Part shown: positions 7,865-16,497 of the stretch, piece by piece
Layout: every line of letters begins with the position of its first letter
Numbering within the stretch: position 1 is the first letter of the stretch
Assembly (NCBI RefSeq): GCF_040081985.1
Contig: NZ_JBEBMH010000001.1
Span: forward strand, 682,001-746,000
DNA: 64,000 bases
Source: Kumtagia yinganensis
Lineage (GTDB): Bacteria; Pseudomonadota; Alphaproteobacteria; Rhizobiales; Rhizobiaceae
Direction of reading: 5' to 3'
Made by a program: the position numbers and the translations under genes
Notes under the pieces: model-generated
Database searches by the model: none
The model's input: only the letters and a program-made list of their open reading frames with translations
What the model was told of the DNA's origin: nothing

Positions 7865-8503
7865 TTGCCGCGTCTCGCCCGCATCGTCGTTCCCGGCGTG
7901 CCGCATCATGTTACGCAACGAGGAAACCGGCGCGAGCGGGTGTTCTTCTCGCCATCGGACTATCGCTTCTACAAACGGCTTTTGTCGGAAGCGGCGCGCG
8001 AGGCTGGCACCGAAATCTGGTGCTACTGCCTGATGCCGAACCACGTTCATCTAATTATGACGCCATCCGATGCGGACGGGCTGCGGGCCACTCTTGCGGA
8101 AACGCACCGGCGCTATACGCAGTTTGTCAACGAGCGCAGCGGCTGGACGGGACATCTGTGGCAGGGGCGGTTCGGATCGGTTCCGATGGACGAGGACCAT
8201 CTGGCGGGCGCCTTGCGATACGTGTCGCTTAATCCCGTAAGGGCGGGGTTGGTGGCGCGGGCCGACGATTGGCCGTGGTCGAGCGTTCGGGCGCATTTTG
8301 CCGGAGAGGACGATGGATTGGTGTCGGTTCGTCCGGCCCTGGACCGCTATCCGGATTTCGCTTCGATGCTGGAGGTCATGCCGAGCGGAGCGGAGATGAA
8401 TGCGCTGCGCAAGGCGGAGACCAGCGGACGGCCGCTCGGCAGCAAGGAATGGGTCGCGGGAATTGGCGTGACGATGGAGAAGCGTGGACGGAAGGGGAGG
8501 TAG
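7865..8503 (+). CDS. REP-associated tyrosine transposase (RAYT, IS200-like)
   Basis: This 212-residue single-strand transposase is of the Y1 HUH type. It begins PRLARIVVPGVPHHVTQRGN, with the family motif IWCYCLMPNHVHLIM (the HVH metal-binding pair) and the tyrosine in ALRYVSLNPVRAGLV, followed by DWPWSSVRAHF. RAYTs are single-copy, domesticated relatives of IS200 transposases that recognise and may mobilise REP palindromes. Here the gene is bracketed by REP doublets at 7642-7719 and 8560-8638. The start is TTG 7865 because the sequence homologous to other RAYTs begins there and GGAGGTG lies just upstream; the open frame extends back to 7691 through the repeat. Confidence 0.93.
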   Translation: MPRLARIVVPGVPHHVTQRGNRRERVFFSPSDYRFYKRLLSEAAREAGTEIWCYCLMPNHVHLIMTPSDADGLRATLAETHRRYTQFVNERSGWTGHLWQGRFGSVPMDEDHLAGALRYVSLNPVRAGLVARADDWPWSSVRAHFAGEDDGLVSVRPALDRYPDFASMLEVMPSGAEMNALRKAETSGRPLGSKEWVAGIGVTMEKRGRKGR

Positions 8504-8524
8504 AAGGTTGAGCGCTGGGACGGT

Positions 8525-8647
8525 CGCGGTAAGCGCAGGGACAGTTGCGGGTAAGCGCAGGGGACAGTTTACTTTTTTCCGCCCGCGCCAGCCTTGAAGC
8601 GGCCGCGCCTTTCCGCGGAAAGAAAGTAAACTGTCCCCGGAGGTGCC
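8525..8647. repeat. REP doublet right of the transposase
   Basis: GGGGACAGTTTAC at 8560-8572 and GTAAACTGTCCCC at 8626-8638 form a doublet whose spacer holds GCCTTGAAGCGGCCGCGCC, the reverse complement of the spacer of the left inner doublet apart from a few changes. Just before it, TAAGCGCAGGG(G)ACAGTT occurs twice in tandem (from 8530 and 8552), apparently a partial duplication of the REP end. The unit at 8606-8647 is identical to 7821-7862. Confidence 0.82.
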
Positions 8648-8673
8648 TCACCCGAAGAGCAGCTGATCTTCGC

Positions 8674-9039
8674 TCAATCGTCCGCGTTTCTGAAAATCAA
8701 CAGCGCGCCCGCTGCTGTGGTTGATAGTTTCAACCAAAGATCATCTTTTTGAGCCTCTTCGGTAGTCAGCGTGTCTTCAATTTTAACGAGGTATTCTTCC
8801 ATAGTATTATGAACATTTCTCAGCGCAATGATCCCGTCGCCTGAGAAAACCGGTTCGGGATAAAAATTTTTTGCAAATCCATCTTCCGACACAAAATCGT
8901 ACCAATAGTTGATAACTCCTGCGCCGCCGAGAATGTCGATCGACGACAGGTCAGCGAACAAGTCCAGACCTTCCATGATCCGGTTTCGAACACGCTGGTT
9001 GATTATTGTCTCCGGTACAATTTCCTCCATTCTACTCAC
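8674..9039 (-). CDS. hypothetical protein overlapping the helicase stop
   Basis: This is a 121-residue acidic soluble protein. GTG at 9039 overlaps the helicase stop (GTGA, 4 bases); an internal ATG at 9030 (MEEIVPETIINQRVRNRIME) is an alternative. Visible stretches are LDLFADLSSIDILGGAGVINYWYDFV and MEEYLVKIEDTLTTEEAQKDDLWLKLS. There is no signal peptide, membrane segment or cysteine. Its A+T content is visibly higher than that of the neighbours, which suggests acquisition. It ends next to a REP doublet. I recognise no family; small acidic proteins like this are often immunity proteins or antitoxins, but that is only a guess. Confidence 0.62.
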   Translation of the reverse strand: MSRMEEIVPETIINQRVRNRIMEGLDLFADLSSIDILGGAGVINYWYDFVSEDGFAKNFYPEPVFSGDGIIALRNVHNTMEEYLVKIEDTLTTEEAQKDDLWLKLSTTAAGALLIFRNADD

Positions 9040-12014
9040 ACCCCCGTCACAAACCCATCCAGCACCTTCTTCTGCCCCGCTCTATCAAAATCGATCGTAA
9101 GCTTGTTGCCTTCGATGGCCGCAATATTGCCGTTGCCGAATTTCTGGTGGAAGACGCGGTCTCCGACGGTGAAGGGGGAGGGGGTATCGGCGACGGATTT
9201 GGCGACCAGTTCGCCGTCGATGGTTTTGCCCTTCACCGAGCCGCGCCCGGCGCCGTAGCCGGAATCGGTTTCGCCATAGCCGATGCGCTCGACTGCGTGG
9301 CCGGAGCGGGTGCCCCAGTTGCGGTCGGTGGCTTCCGTGCGGTTCTGCTGGGCGCGCTGCCAGCCGGGGGTGGCGTAGGAGTTGGAGAAGGAGCGGCCTT
9401 CCGAGCCGGGTGCGCCGGCGCGCGAACCGGACGCCGCCGAGCCGCCTGCGCCGCGCTGGTCGCCACGCGCTGAAAAATTCCCGGTCGGCGAGCCGATGCT
9501 GTCGAAACGCGAGGCGCCATAGGGATTTCTGCGGCCGGGCTCGGAAAAGCCGCCGCCGCGCCCGCCATAGGGGTTGCCGTAGCCGCCATAGGAGGAAGAA
9601 CCCTCCTGCACCTCGACATGTTTTTCCGGCAGCTCGTCGAGGAAACGCGAGGGGATGGTCGACTGCCACAGGCCGTGGATGCGCCGGTTCGACACGAACC
9701 AGATGTGAAGATTCTTCTTGGCGCGGGTGACGCCGACATAGGCGAGGCGGCGCTCTTCCTCCAGGCCGGAGCGGCCGCCCTCGTCGAGCGCGCGCTGGTG
9801 GGGGAACAGGCCTTCCTCCCAGCCGGGCAGGAACACCGTCTCGAACTCCAGCCCTTTTGCCGAATGCAGCGTCATGATGGAGACGGCGTCGAGTTCGGCG
9901 TTCTGCTCGGAATCCATGACCAGCGCGACATGCTCGAGGAAGGAGCGCAGCGATTCGTATTCCTCCATGGAGCGGATCAGTTCCTTCAGGTTCTCCAGCC
10001 GGCCGGGGGCTTCCGCCGAGCGGTCGTTCTTCCACATTTCCGTGTAGCCGGATTCTTCGAGGATCGTCTCGGCGAGCTCGGTGTGGGGCTGGGTTTCAAG
10101 AAGCTCCTGCCAGCGGGAAAAATTGGCGGCGAGCTGTCGGAGCGCGGCGCGCGGTTTCGGCTTCAGCTCGTCGCTTTCGGCGAGCTTTTCGGCGGCGGCG
10201 AGCATCGGGATGCCCAGCGCACGGGCGGTGTCGTGGACCTGGCGCACGGCGCTTTCGCCCAGGCCGCGCTTCGGCACGTTGACGATGCGCTCGAAGGCGA
10301 GGTCGTCGGCGGGCTGCGCGACGACGCGCAGATAGGCCATGGCGTCGCGGATCTCCTGGCGCTCGTAGAAGCGCGGGCCGCCGATGACGCGGTAGTTGAG
10401 GCCCAGCGTGACGAAGCGGTCCTCGAACTCGCGCATCTGGAAGGAGGCGCGCACCAGGATCGCCATGTCGTTCAACAGGTGGTTCTGGCGCTGGTATTGC
10501 TCGATGGTCTCGCCGATGGCGCGGGCTTCTTCTTCTGAATCCCAGGCGGCGTGGACGTTGACCTTGCCTTCCTCGGGATCGGCGCGGTCGGTGAACAGGG
10601 TTTTGCCGAGCCGGCCCTCATTGTGGGCGATGAGGTGGGAGGCCGCGCCCAATATATGGGCGGTAGAGCGGTAGTTGCGTTCGAGGCGGATGACGGTGGC
10701 GCCGGGGAAATCCTTTTCGAAGCGCAGGATGTTGTCCACCTCGGCGCCGCGCCAGCCATAGATCGACTGGTCGTCGTCGCCGACGCAGCAGATGTTGACT
10801 TTGTTTTCGCTCGCGGGCCGTACCGCCGCCTGCGGCGGCTGGCCCTCCGCGGGGGCGGCCTGACCGGCCGACGCCCGGTCGGGCTTGCGGCCGTCGGCCG
10901 AAAAGCGCGAGTTTCCCTCCCCCTTGCGGGGAGGGTGGCCCGAAGGGCCGGGTGGGATAGCCGCGGCAGTGCTCGACGTTCCCTCCCCCCTTGCGGGGGA
11001 GGTGGCGGCGAAGCCGCCGGAGGGGGTCGGTCCGGCAGTGCTCGACCTATTGGTGGTGCCTTCTGAGGTTACCCCCTCTGGCCTGCCGGCCATCTCCCCC
11101 GCAAGGGGGGAGAGATCGCGGCCGCCAGGCCGCACCCCATCCTTCGAGGAGGACGGCCGCTGTGCCAACAGCCTGAGCCACATGTACTGCGCGGTGTTGG
11201 TATCCTGGTACTCGTCGACCAGGATGTATTTGAACCGGCGGTGGTACTCCGCCAGCACGTCGTGGTGTTTTCGGAAGATGCGGATGGGGTGGCACAAGAG
11301 GTCGCCGAAGTCGCAGGCGTTCAGTGTCGTGAGGCGGTCCTGGTAGGCTTTGTAGAGCTCGCGGCCTTTTCCGTTGGCGAAGGAGCGGGCGTCGCCTTCG
11401 GGGATTTCGGAGGGGCCGAGGCCCTTGTTCTTCCAGCCGTCGATCATCTGCGCGAACTGGCGCGCTGGCCAGCGCTTGTCGTCGAGACCCTCGGCCTGGA
11501 TGAGCTGTTTGATCAGCCGGATCTGGTCGTCGGTGTCCAATATGGTGAAGTCGGAGCGCAGGCCGGCGAGCTCGGCGTGGCGGCGCAGCATTTTCACGCC
11601 GATCGAATGGAAGGTGCCGAGCCAGGGCATGCCTTCGACCTGCTCGCCGACCAGAATGCCGACGCGCTGCTTCATCTCGCGGGCGGCCTTGTTGGTGAAG
11701 GTGACGGCGAGGATCTGGCTGGGCCAGGCGCGGCCGGTGGCAAGAATGTGGGCGATGCGGGTGGTGAGCACGCGCGTCTTGCCGGTGCCGGCGCCTGCCA
11801 GAACCAGCACCGGGCCTTCGGTGGTCTCTACCGCCAGCCGCTGCTCGGGGTTCAGGCCGGTGAGATAGGCGGGCGGGTTGTTGTGGCCGGCGCGCGCGGC
11901 CATGGCGCGCGCCGCGATGCCGGATGCGCCTTGCGGCGCGCGCGCAGCATCGCCCGGCGGCGGACGCGGGGCGTCGTCGTCGAAGAACGGGATGTCGTCG
12001 GGCAGGCCAGCCAT
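9036..12014 (-). CDS. uvrD: UvrD/PcrA-type DNA helicase with palindrome-derived insert
   Basis: This 992-residue superfamily 1A 3'-5' helicase acts in nucleotide-excision and mismatch repair. The motifs appear in order: AGAGTGKTRVLTTR (I, Walker A), VTFTNKAAREMKQRV (Ia), VDEYQDTNTAQY (II), VGDDDQSIYGWRGA (III), RLERNYRST (IV), TLHSAKGLEFETVFLPG (V) and RLAYVGVTRAKK (VI). About 118 residues between motifs II and III (around 10812-11165; SPLAGEMAGRPEG, PSGGFAATSPARGEG) are not helicase sequence but translated palindromic repeats. The tail is Gly/Ser-rich (SSSYGGYGNPYGGRGGGFSE) and ends with the Tudor-like PcrA/UvrD end (VGDRVFHQKFGNGNIAAIEG). The gene is otherwise intact. Confidence 0.93.
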   Translation of the reverse strand: MAGLPDDIPFFDDDAPRPPPGDAARAPQGASGIAARAMAARAGHNNPPAYLTGLNPEQRLAVETTEGPVLVLAGAGTGKTRVLTTRIAHILATGRAWPSQILAVTFTNKAAREMKQRVGILVGEQVEGMPWLGTFHSIGVKMLRRHAELAGLRSDFTILDTDDQIRLIKQLIQAEGLDDKRWPARQFAQMIDGWKNKGLGPSEIPEGDARSFANGKGRELYKAYQDRLTTLNACDFGDLLCHPIRIFRKHHDVLAEYHRRFKYILVDEYQDTNTAQYMWLRLLAQRPSSSKDGVRPGGRDLSPLAGEMAGRPEGVTSEGTTNRSSTAGPTPSGGFAATSPARGEGTSSTAAAIPPGPSGHPPRKGEGNSRFSADGRKPDRASAGQAAPAEGQPPQAAVRPASENKVNICCVGDDDQSIYGWRGAEVDNILRFEKDFPGATVIRLERNYRSTAHILGAASHLIAHNEGRLGKTLFTDRADPEEGKVNVHAAWDSEEEARAIGETIEQYQRQNHLLNDMAILVRASFQMREFEDRFVTLGLNYRVIGGPRFYERQEIRDAMAYLRVVAQPADDLAFERIVNVPKRGLGESAVRQVHDTARALGIPMLAAAEKLAESDELKPKPRAALRQLAANFSRWQELLETQPHTELAETILEESGYTEMWKNDRSAEAPGRLENLKELIRSMEEYESLRSFLEHVALVMDSEQNAELDAVSIMTLHSAKGLEFETVFLPGWEEGLFPHQRALDEGGRSGLEEERRLAYVGVTRAKKNLHIWFVSNRRIHGLWQSTIPSRFLDELPEKHVEVQEGSSSYGGYGNPYGGRGGGFSEPGRRNPYGASRFDSIGSPTGNFSARGDQRGAGGSAASGSRAGAPGSEGRSFSNSYATPGWQRAQQNRTEATDRNWGTRSGHAVERIGYGETDSGYGAGRGSVKGKTIDGELVAKSVADTPSPFTVGDRVFHQKFGNGNIAAIEGNKLTIDFDRAGQKKVLDGFVTGV
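10812..11165. repeat. palindromic repeat block inserted in frame in uvrD
   Basis: Three related GC-rich palindromes follow each other: around 10915-10955 (CCCTTGCGGGGAGGGTGGCC), around 10981-11030 (CCCCCTTGCGGGGGAGGTGG) and around 11070-11115 (GGCCATCTCCCCCGCAAGGG). They have the form of the short palindromic elements that are scattered through Mesorhizobium and related genomes. Length and frame are kept, so the helicase frame stays open and reads through as a Pro/Gly/Ser/Arg-rich insert. Confidence 0.8.
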
Positions 12015-12195
12015 GAGCCCGAATGTAGTGATTCGGGGGCGAAAGGCCAGCGGCGTTTCCGTTTTGTACCGAAAGCAAGAGGGGATGATGCTTGGCCAAG
12101 GAATAATTTCCTTGAGGGCTGCGGCGTGGGCCGCGCCGGTTCAATTTTTCCGCCGCGCATGCTACCGCTCGACGTGACGGATCGAGGAAGACCAG

Positions 12196-13167
12196 ATGGA
12201 TGTCAGGCGACCGACCAAGGATTTCGCGGTTTCCGAGACGGCGCCGGAACTGGACAGCCTGATCTATTACCGGATGGCCGGCAAGAAGCGGAAGGCGCAC
12301 GCCACCTGGTATCGCGGCGAGACCACGAACTATCATCCGATGCGCGCCAGCCTGGCGGAGGCGGATGCGGTCGAGCGCTATGTCGGGCATGGCTGGCTGC
12401 CGAAGGTGCCGTTCATCGGGAAGGATGATTACGTCACCGCCTTCGGCAGTTGTTTCGCCGCCGAGATGACGAAATTCCTGCTGGCAAAGGGTTTTCGCGT
12501 GTTCGGCAACGACCGCAACGTGAAAGCCCACGTCATCCGCTCCGGCGAGGGCATCGTCAACACGGCGGCGCTGCGCCAGCAGTTCGAATGGGCGTTCCAG
12601 GGAAAAGCCCCGAGGTCGGAAGTCTGGCACGAGAAGGACGGCCGCGTCGCGGAGGTTTCCGAGGAGATCGAGGCGGCGACCCGGCGCATCTTCCTGTCGA
12701 CCGACGTTTTTGTGTTCACGCTGGGGCTGTCGGAGGTCTGGTACGACCGCGAGACCGGCGACGTGCTGTGGCGCGCGGTGCCCAAACACGCCTTCGATCC
12801 CGACCGCCATGCGTTCCGTGTGCTCGGCGCGGAGGAGAACCGGGCGAACATCGCGGCCGTCTACGACATGATCCGCCAACACCGGCCGGACGCGCACATC
12901 GTGCTGACGCTGTCGCCGATCCCGCTGGCGGCGACGTTCCGGCCGGTCTCCTGCATGACCGCCAACAGCGTCTCAAAAGCCTCGCTGCGGGTCGCCATCG
13001 ACGAGGTGATGCGCGCCAACGCGGCGGACGAGAAACTGCATTATTTCCCGTCCTACGAGATCGTCACGGCGTTCCTGCCGGACGCGCTGGGCGACGATCT
13101 GCGTCATCCCCGGCCGGAGACGGTGGATTTCGTCATGGCGACGTTCGAGCGGCATTTTCTCAAGTGA
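12196..13167 (+). CDS. GSCFA domain protein
   Basis: This 323-residue protein carries the family signature itself, TAFGSCFAAEMTKFLLAKGF (about residues 80-99), followed by the SGNH-like blocks VNTAALRQQFEWAF, FVFTLGLSEVWYDRETGDVL and IVLTLSPIPLAATF, and the closing LHYFPSYEIVTAF. GSCFA proteins are predicted SGNH/GDSL-like hydrolases often found near polysaccharide or cell-surface genes; the substrate is unknown. The serine of GSCF would be the nucleophile. There is no signal peptide. It stands alone, with the helicase divergent upstream and the OmpA-like gene convergent downstream. Confidence 0.9.
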   Translation: MDVRRPTKDFAVSETAPELDSLIYYRMAGKKRKAHATWYRGETTNYHPMRASLAEADAVERYVGHGWLPKVPFIGKDDYVTAFGSCFAAEMTKFLLAKGFRVFGNDRNVKAHVIRSGEGIVNTAALRQQFEWAFQGKAPRSEVWHEKDGRVAEVSEEIEAATRRIFLSTDVFVFTLGLSEVWYDRETGDVLWRAVPKHAFDPDRHAFRVLGAEENRANIAAVYDMIRQHRPDAHIVLTLSPIPLAATFRPVSCMTANSVSKASLRVAIDEVMRANAADEKLHYFPSYEIVTAFLPDALGDDLRHPRPETVDFVMATFERHFLK

Positions 13168-13265
13168 CCATCAGCCGCGGCCGGAATGCTGTGCGAAAAG
13201 AGGTTCCACGGCACCCTTGAGGAAGAATGACGGTGCCTCCCTCGAAGAGGGCGGACTAAACCGCC

Positions 13266-13805
13266 TTACGGCGTGTCGTATTCGTTGCGCAAATTGGAGA
13301 CGACGCGGCGGTTCTGAACCCGGCAGGCGGTGTCGGTGCAGGCACGCACGAGGCGGTCCCTGCCATAACCCTTGGCCCACATGCGCTTGCGATCCACGCC
13401 CTTGGAGGCGATATAGTTCATGACCGCGTCGGCGCGCTTCTGCGACAGAGCGACCTGCGTTGATTCGGAACCCGGATCGTCGGCGAAACCCTGCAGCTTC
13501 ATAAGCCAGCGGGGATACTGCTGCATGAACGCCGCCTGCTTGTCGAGCGTGGCGCGCGCCACCGAGTCGAGCTCGGCCGAGCCGGAGCTGAAGAAGGTGC
13601 GGCGGCCGACATTGAGGATGAAATCCTCCTCGCTGCCCGGCCCCGCATTGGCGAAGCCGGCGGCGGGATCATTGGTGTTGCCAATCTCGTTGGGATTGAC
13701 TCCCGGCGCTTCCGGCGTCTCCAGTTTCGCGGTGGTGCAGGCTGCGAGCGTGACGATAAGGCCGGCGGCGAGCAGCCGCCGGAAGACGTCGTGACGAACG
13801 ATCAT
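13266..13805 (-). CDS. OmpA-family (Pal-like) lipoprotein
   Basis: This 179-residue protein has a lipoprotein signal peptide: AAGLIVTLAACTT, with the lipobox Cys at about residue 22. The C-terminal OmpA domain shows FFSSGSAELDSVARATLDKQ and LKLQGFADDPGSESTQVALSQKRADAVMNYI and binds peptidoglycan through the usual Asp/Arg pair. A late CTDTACRVQNRRVV carries two more cysteines that could form a disulfide. It would tether the outer membrane to the cell wall. The L,D-transpeptidase gene lies 11 bases upstream on the same strand, so the two probably form a cell-envelope operon. Confidence 0.88.
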   Translation of the reverse strand: MIVRHDVFRRLLAAGLIVTLAACTTAKLETPEAPGVNPNEIGNTNDPAAGFANAGPGSEEDFILNVGRRTFFSSGSAELDSVARATLDKQAAFMQQYPRWLMKLQGFADDPGSESTQVALSQKRADAVMNYIASKGVDRKRMWAKGYGRDRLVRACTDTACRVQNRRVVSNLRNEYDTP

Positions 13806-13816
13806 CAGCGGCGATC

Positions 13817-14491
13817 CTATTGGGCTTCGAGTTCTTCGGGTTTGGCGATCGAACGTTCCGCCTGCTCCGCCAGATGCGGCAGGACTTGCACGGCGGTGCC
13901 GATCGGGCAGCGCTGATAGAGGTCGATGGCATCCTCGTTGAACATGCGAATGCAGCCCGAGGACGCATCCGTGCCGATGCTCCAGGGCGCGATGGTGCCG
14001 TGGAAGCGGTAGCCGGTGTCGGCGCCGTCACGATGCAGATACATGGCGCGCGGCCCGAGAGGATTTTTCGGCGAGCCGCCCTCAACCGACTCAGGCAGCT
14101 CCGGATGGCGCTTGCGCATTTCCGGAGGCGGGGTCCATTTCGGCCACAGGGCCTTACGGTCGATGGTGGAGCGGCCGAACCACTGGAACCCTTCCTTGCC
14201 GACGCCGACGCCGTAGCGGATGGCCGTCTTGTTCTCCATGATCACGTAGAGGAAGTGGTTGCGGGTATCGACGACGATTGTTCCCTGCGGCTCGCTCGAT
14301 TTGAATTTGACGACCTGGCGCTGCCACTTCTTGTTGATCTTCTTGAAATTGGTGGCGCGGAAGGTGACGCCATTGTCCGTAAGCGTGCCGGCGAAATAGG
14401 AGGATGCCTGAGCATTCGCCTCCGCGCCGGCAAATCCGGTGGCCGCGGCGGCCAGCCCGCCCAGCATGACTTCGCGTCGTGACAGAATCAT
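13817..14491 (-). CDS. L,D-transpeptidase (YkuD domain), Tat-exported
   Basis: This 224-residue protein has a twin-arginine-like signal (SRREVMLGGLAAAATGFAGA). The YkuD domain spans about residues 70-205: TIVVDTRNHFLYVIMENKTA, then the catalytic HGTIAPWSIGTDASSGCIRM with its His and Cys. These periplasmic enzymes make 3-3 peptidoglycan cross-links or attach proteins to the wall. It is the first gene of a two-gene unit with the OmpA-like lipoprotein, which binds the same polymer. Length and motifs are normal for rhizobial ErfK/YbiS/YcfS/YnhG-type proteins. Confidence 0.92.
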   Translation of the reverse strand: MILSRREVMLGGLAAAATGFAGAEANAQASSYFAGTLTDNGVTFRATNFKKINKKWQRQVVKFKSSEPQGTIVVDTRNHFLYVIMENKTAIRYGVGVGKEGFQWFGRSTIDRKALWPKWTPPPEMRKRHPELPESVEGGSPKNPLGPRAMYLHRDGADTGYRFHGTIAPWSIGTDASSGCIRMFNEDAIDLYQRCPIGTAVQVLPHLAEQAERSIAKPEELEAQ

Positions 14492-14675
14492 CGGCGATAG
14501 ACCCCTCCAAGCTTCCGATGGCTGTGGAGCATAGAGGAGAGTTGCCGCGGTTCAAATGGAAATCGGCGGCTTTCCAAAGAGACGGCGGAGTGTCACTGTG
14601 TTGCAACGCCTCCTGCCGTTGATGAACTTTCGCACCGCTGTATTTGTTAGCCAGATCACCGGCTGGCGATGAAAA

Positions 14676-15824
14676 ATGGCAAATAAGACCAGGTTCGGTC
14701 CACTGAGCAGCGACGCCGCCCTGGCTCGGCGGCAGTTGATTGTCGGTGCCTTGGCCAGCCTGGTCGTGACGGGCGCCGGGCGGGCTCTCGCGCAGACGGG
14801 CGCGGACGGCGGCAAGACCGACGTTACTTTCCTGTTTTCCAGCGACATTCACGCTTGCCGGATGGCGAGCGGCCTCAGCCCGAACTGCGCGAGGGAAGGC
14901 AAGACCGATGCGAATCTGCTTCGCCACGTCGCCGCATTGAACGGGCTGGAGCGACGGCGCTGGCCGGAGACGGTCAATGGCGCCGCGAGCGGACTGGCGA
15001 GCGCCGGCGAGCGAATCGGGAAGCCGCGCGGGCTGGTGATCGGCGGCGACATGACGGACGATGGCGGCGGCCAGATCGCCTTGCCGCAGGAAGGCACGCA
15101 ACTCATGCAGTTCAGCCACCGTTACCAGGAGGGTGTCGGGCCGGACCGCGTGCATTTCCCGGTCTATGTCGGGCTGGGCAACCATGACCTCGACCAGGAT
15201 GGGCCGCCGCCGCATGTCGACTGGTATCGCCGCGAGCTGCGCGACTATGTCGAGATCAACCACCGGCCGAGCGTGTTCTTCAAGCCGCCGGTGCCGGCGG
15301 ATAACTACGACGCGGTGTCGGACTGCTATTCCTGGAACTGGGGCCGGCTGCACCTCATCCAGGCGCAGCGCTTTGCCGGCGACACGGCCAAGGGTGCCGT
15401 CGGTTCGCTGCCGTGGCTGAAGGCGGATCTCGCTGCCTTTGCCGGCGACGGAAGGCCGGTGGTGATCTTCCAGCATTATGGCTGGGATTCTTTCTCGACC
15501 GAGCGCTGGAGCCCCGAAAGAGCTACCTTCGACGGCGCCGGCAGCGGAGTGCCGCATTGGTGGAGCGACGAGGATCGCCACGCCATGCTCGCAATACTGG
15601 AAGGCTACAACGTCATCGGCATCTTTCACGGCCACCAGCACGAAACGCCGATGATCTACCGCCGCGACGGTTTCGATATCTTCAAGCCGAAGGCGGCCTA
15701 TATGGGCGGCTTCGCGCTGGTGCGCGTCACCGACGCCTTCATGGACGTCGCGATTGGCGAGGCGGCGGGTGAGCCGGGCGATGTGATGTTCACCCATGTA
15801 TTCAGCAAGATGTTGCGGAGTTGA
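14676..15824 (+). CDS. Tat-exported metallophosphoesterase
   Basis: This 382-residue protein has an N-terminal ARRQLIVGALASLVVTGAGR twin-arginine signal. Calcineurin-like metal-binding blocks follow: FSSDIHACR (D-x-H), VIGGDMTDDG (GDxxDD), VGLGNHDLDQDG (GNHD/E), VVIFQHYGWD (single H) and GIFHGHQHETP (GHxH). It would hydrolyse a phosphoester in the periplasm with two metals; the substrate is unknown. WSDEDRHAMLAILEGYNVIG is typical of a subfamily of secreted phosphoesterases. It is divergent from the L,D-transpeptidase gene across a 184-base gap, and no co-transcribed partner is visible. Confidence 0.88.
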   Translation: MANKTRFGPLSSDAALARRQLIVGALASLVVTGAGRALAQTGADGGKTDVTFLFSSDIHACRMASGLSPNCAREGKTDANLLRHVAALNGLERRRWPETVNGAASGLASAGERIGKPRGLVIGGDMTDDGGGQIALPQEGTQLMQFSHRYQEGVGPDRVHFPVYVGLGNHDLDQDGPPPHVDWYRRELRDYVEINHRPSVFFKPPVPADNYDAVSDCYSWNWGRLHLIQAQRFAGDTAKGAVGSLPWLKADLAAFAGDGRPVVIFQHYGWDSFSTERWSPERATFDGAGSGVPHWWSDEDRHAMLAILEGYNVIGIFHGHQHETPMIYRRDGFDIFKPKAAYMGGFALVRVTDAFMDVAIGEAAGEPGDVMFTHVFSKMLRS

Positions 15825-15880
15825 TCGGGAAACCTGACTTTCGCAAGCCGCCATTGACGAGGGGTGCATGATGAGCTAGT

Positions 15881-15900
15881 GGTGAGACAGGTCTGTATCA
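15881..15900. promoter_or_regulatory. possible operator of the TetR regulator
   Basis: AGACAGGTCT at 15885-15894 is a short inverted repeat inside TGAGACAGGTCTGTATCA, 19 bases before the regulator's ATG. TetR proteins usually bind such AGAC/GTCT half-sites next to their own gene. No binding data can be seen here, and the repeat is short. Confidence 0.3.
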
Positions 15901-15918
15901 TCTTCATGTGATCCCAAA

Positions 15919-16497
15919 ATGGCTTCTTCTCCGGCTACGTCCGACAAACGCCAGCACATCGTTGAGACGGCGTATGCGCTTTTCAAGCGCTTTGGCTTCC
16001 ACGCCACAGGCATCGACAGGATCATCGCGGAGGCCGAGGTGGCGAAAATGACGATGTACCGTCACTTCCCGAGCAAGGATGGCCTGATCGTTGCAGTGCT
16101 GAACTGGCGAGCGCAGCGCTTCGAACGCCAGCTCGACCAACTGGCTCATGAAGCCTCGGCGAGACACAAGATCAGGGTCATCTTCGATTGGCACCAGCGC
16201 TGGTTTCACGGTGCTGATTTCCATGGCTGCATCTTCGCCCATGCTCTGGCGGAATTCGGCGATCCAACGCATCCGGTCTTCAAGGCCGCGGCCGCGCAGA
16301 AGGCCGGCCTGAAGCTGCGGATGCAGACAATCCTCGAAGGTGTCATGCCTGCTGAGCGGGCCGAGAGCGCTTCCGCAGCTCTGCTGATGCTCATCGAGGG
16401 GGCTACGTTGATGGCCCAGATGGGAAGGGGCGACGACGCGATAGCGGACGCCTGGAAGGCTGCGTCGACCATCATCGCGGTCGACGACACGCCATGA
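15919..16497 (+). CDS. TetR/AcrR family regulator
   Basis: This 192-residue protein has an N-terminal helix-turn-helix: IVETAYALFKRFGFHATGID, RIIAEAEVAKMTMYRHFPSK, with the recognition helix at about residues 40-58. The ligand domain holds the FHGCIFAHALAEFGDPTHPVF pattern common in TetR_C regulators that sense small organic molecules. Its stop overlaps the start of the EamA exporter by 4 bases (ATGA), so the two are translationally coupled and the regulator most likely controls this exporter. Confidence 0.92.
   Translation: MASSPATSDKRQHIVETAYALFKRFGFHATGIDRIIAEAEVAKMTMYRHFPSKDGLIVAVLNWRAQRFERQLDQLAHEASARHKIRVIFDWHQRWFHGADFHGCIFAHALAEFGDPTHPVFKAAAAQKAGLKLRMQTILEGVMPAERAESASAALLMLIEGATLMAQMGRGDDAIADAWKAASTIIAVDDTP

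Noticed and set aside
11047..12897. 616-codon minus-strand frame spanning the helicase and GSCFA regions
   Set aside because: It is out of frame with the helicase and antisense to GSCFA; its Arg/Pro/His-rich composition is typical of shadow frames.
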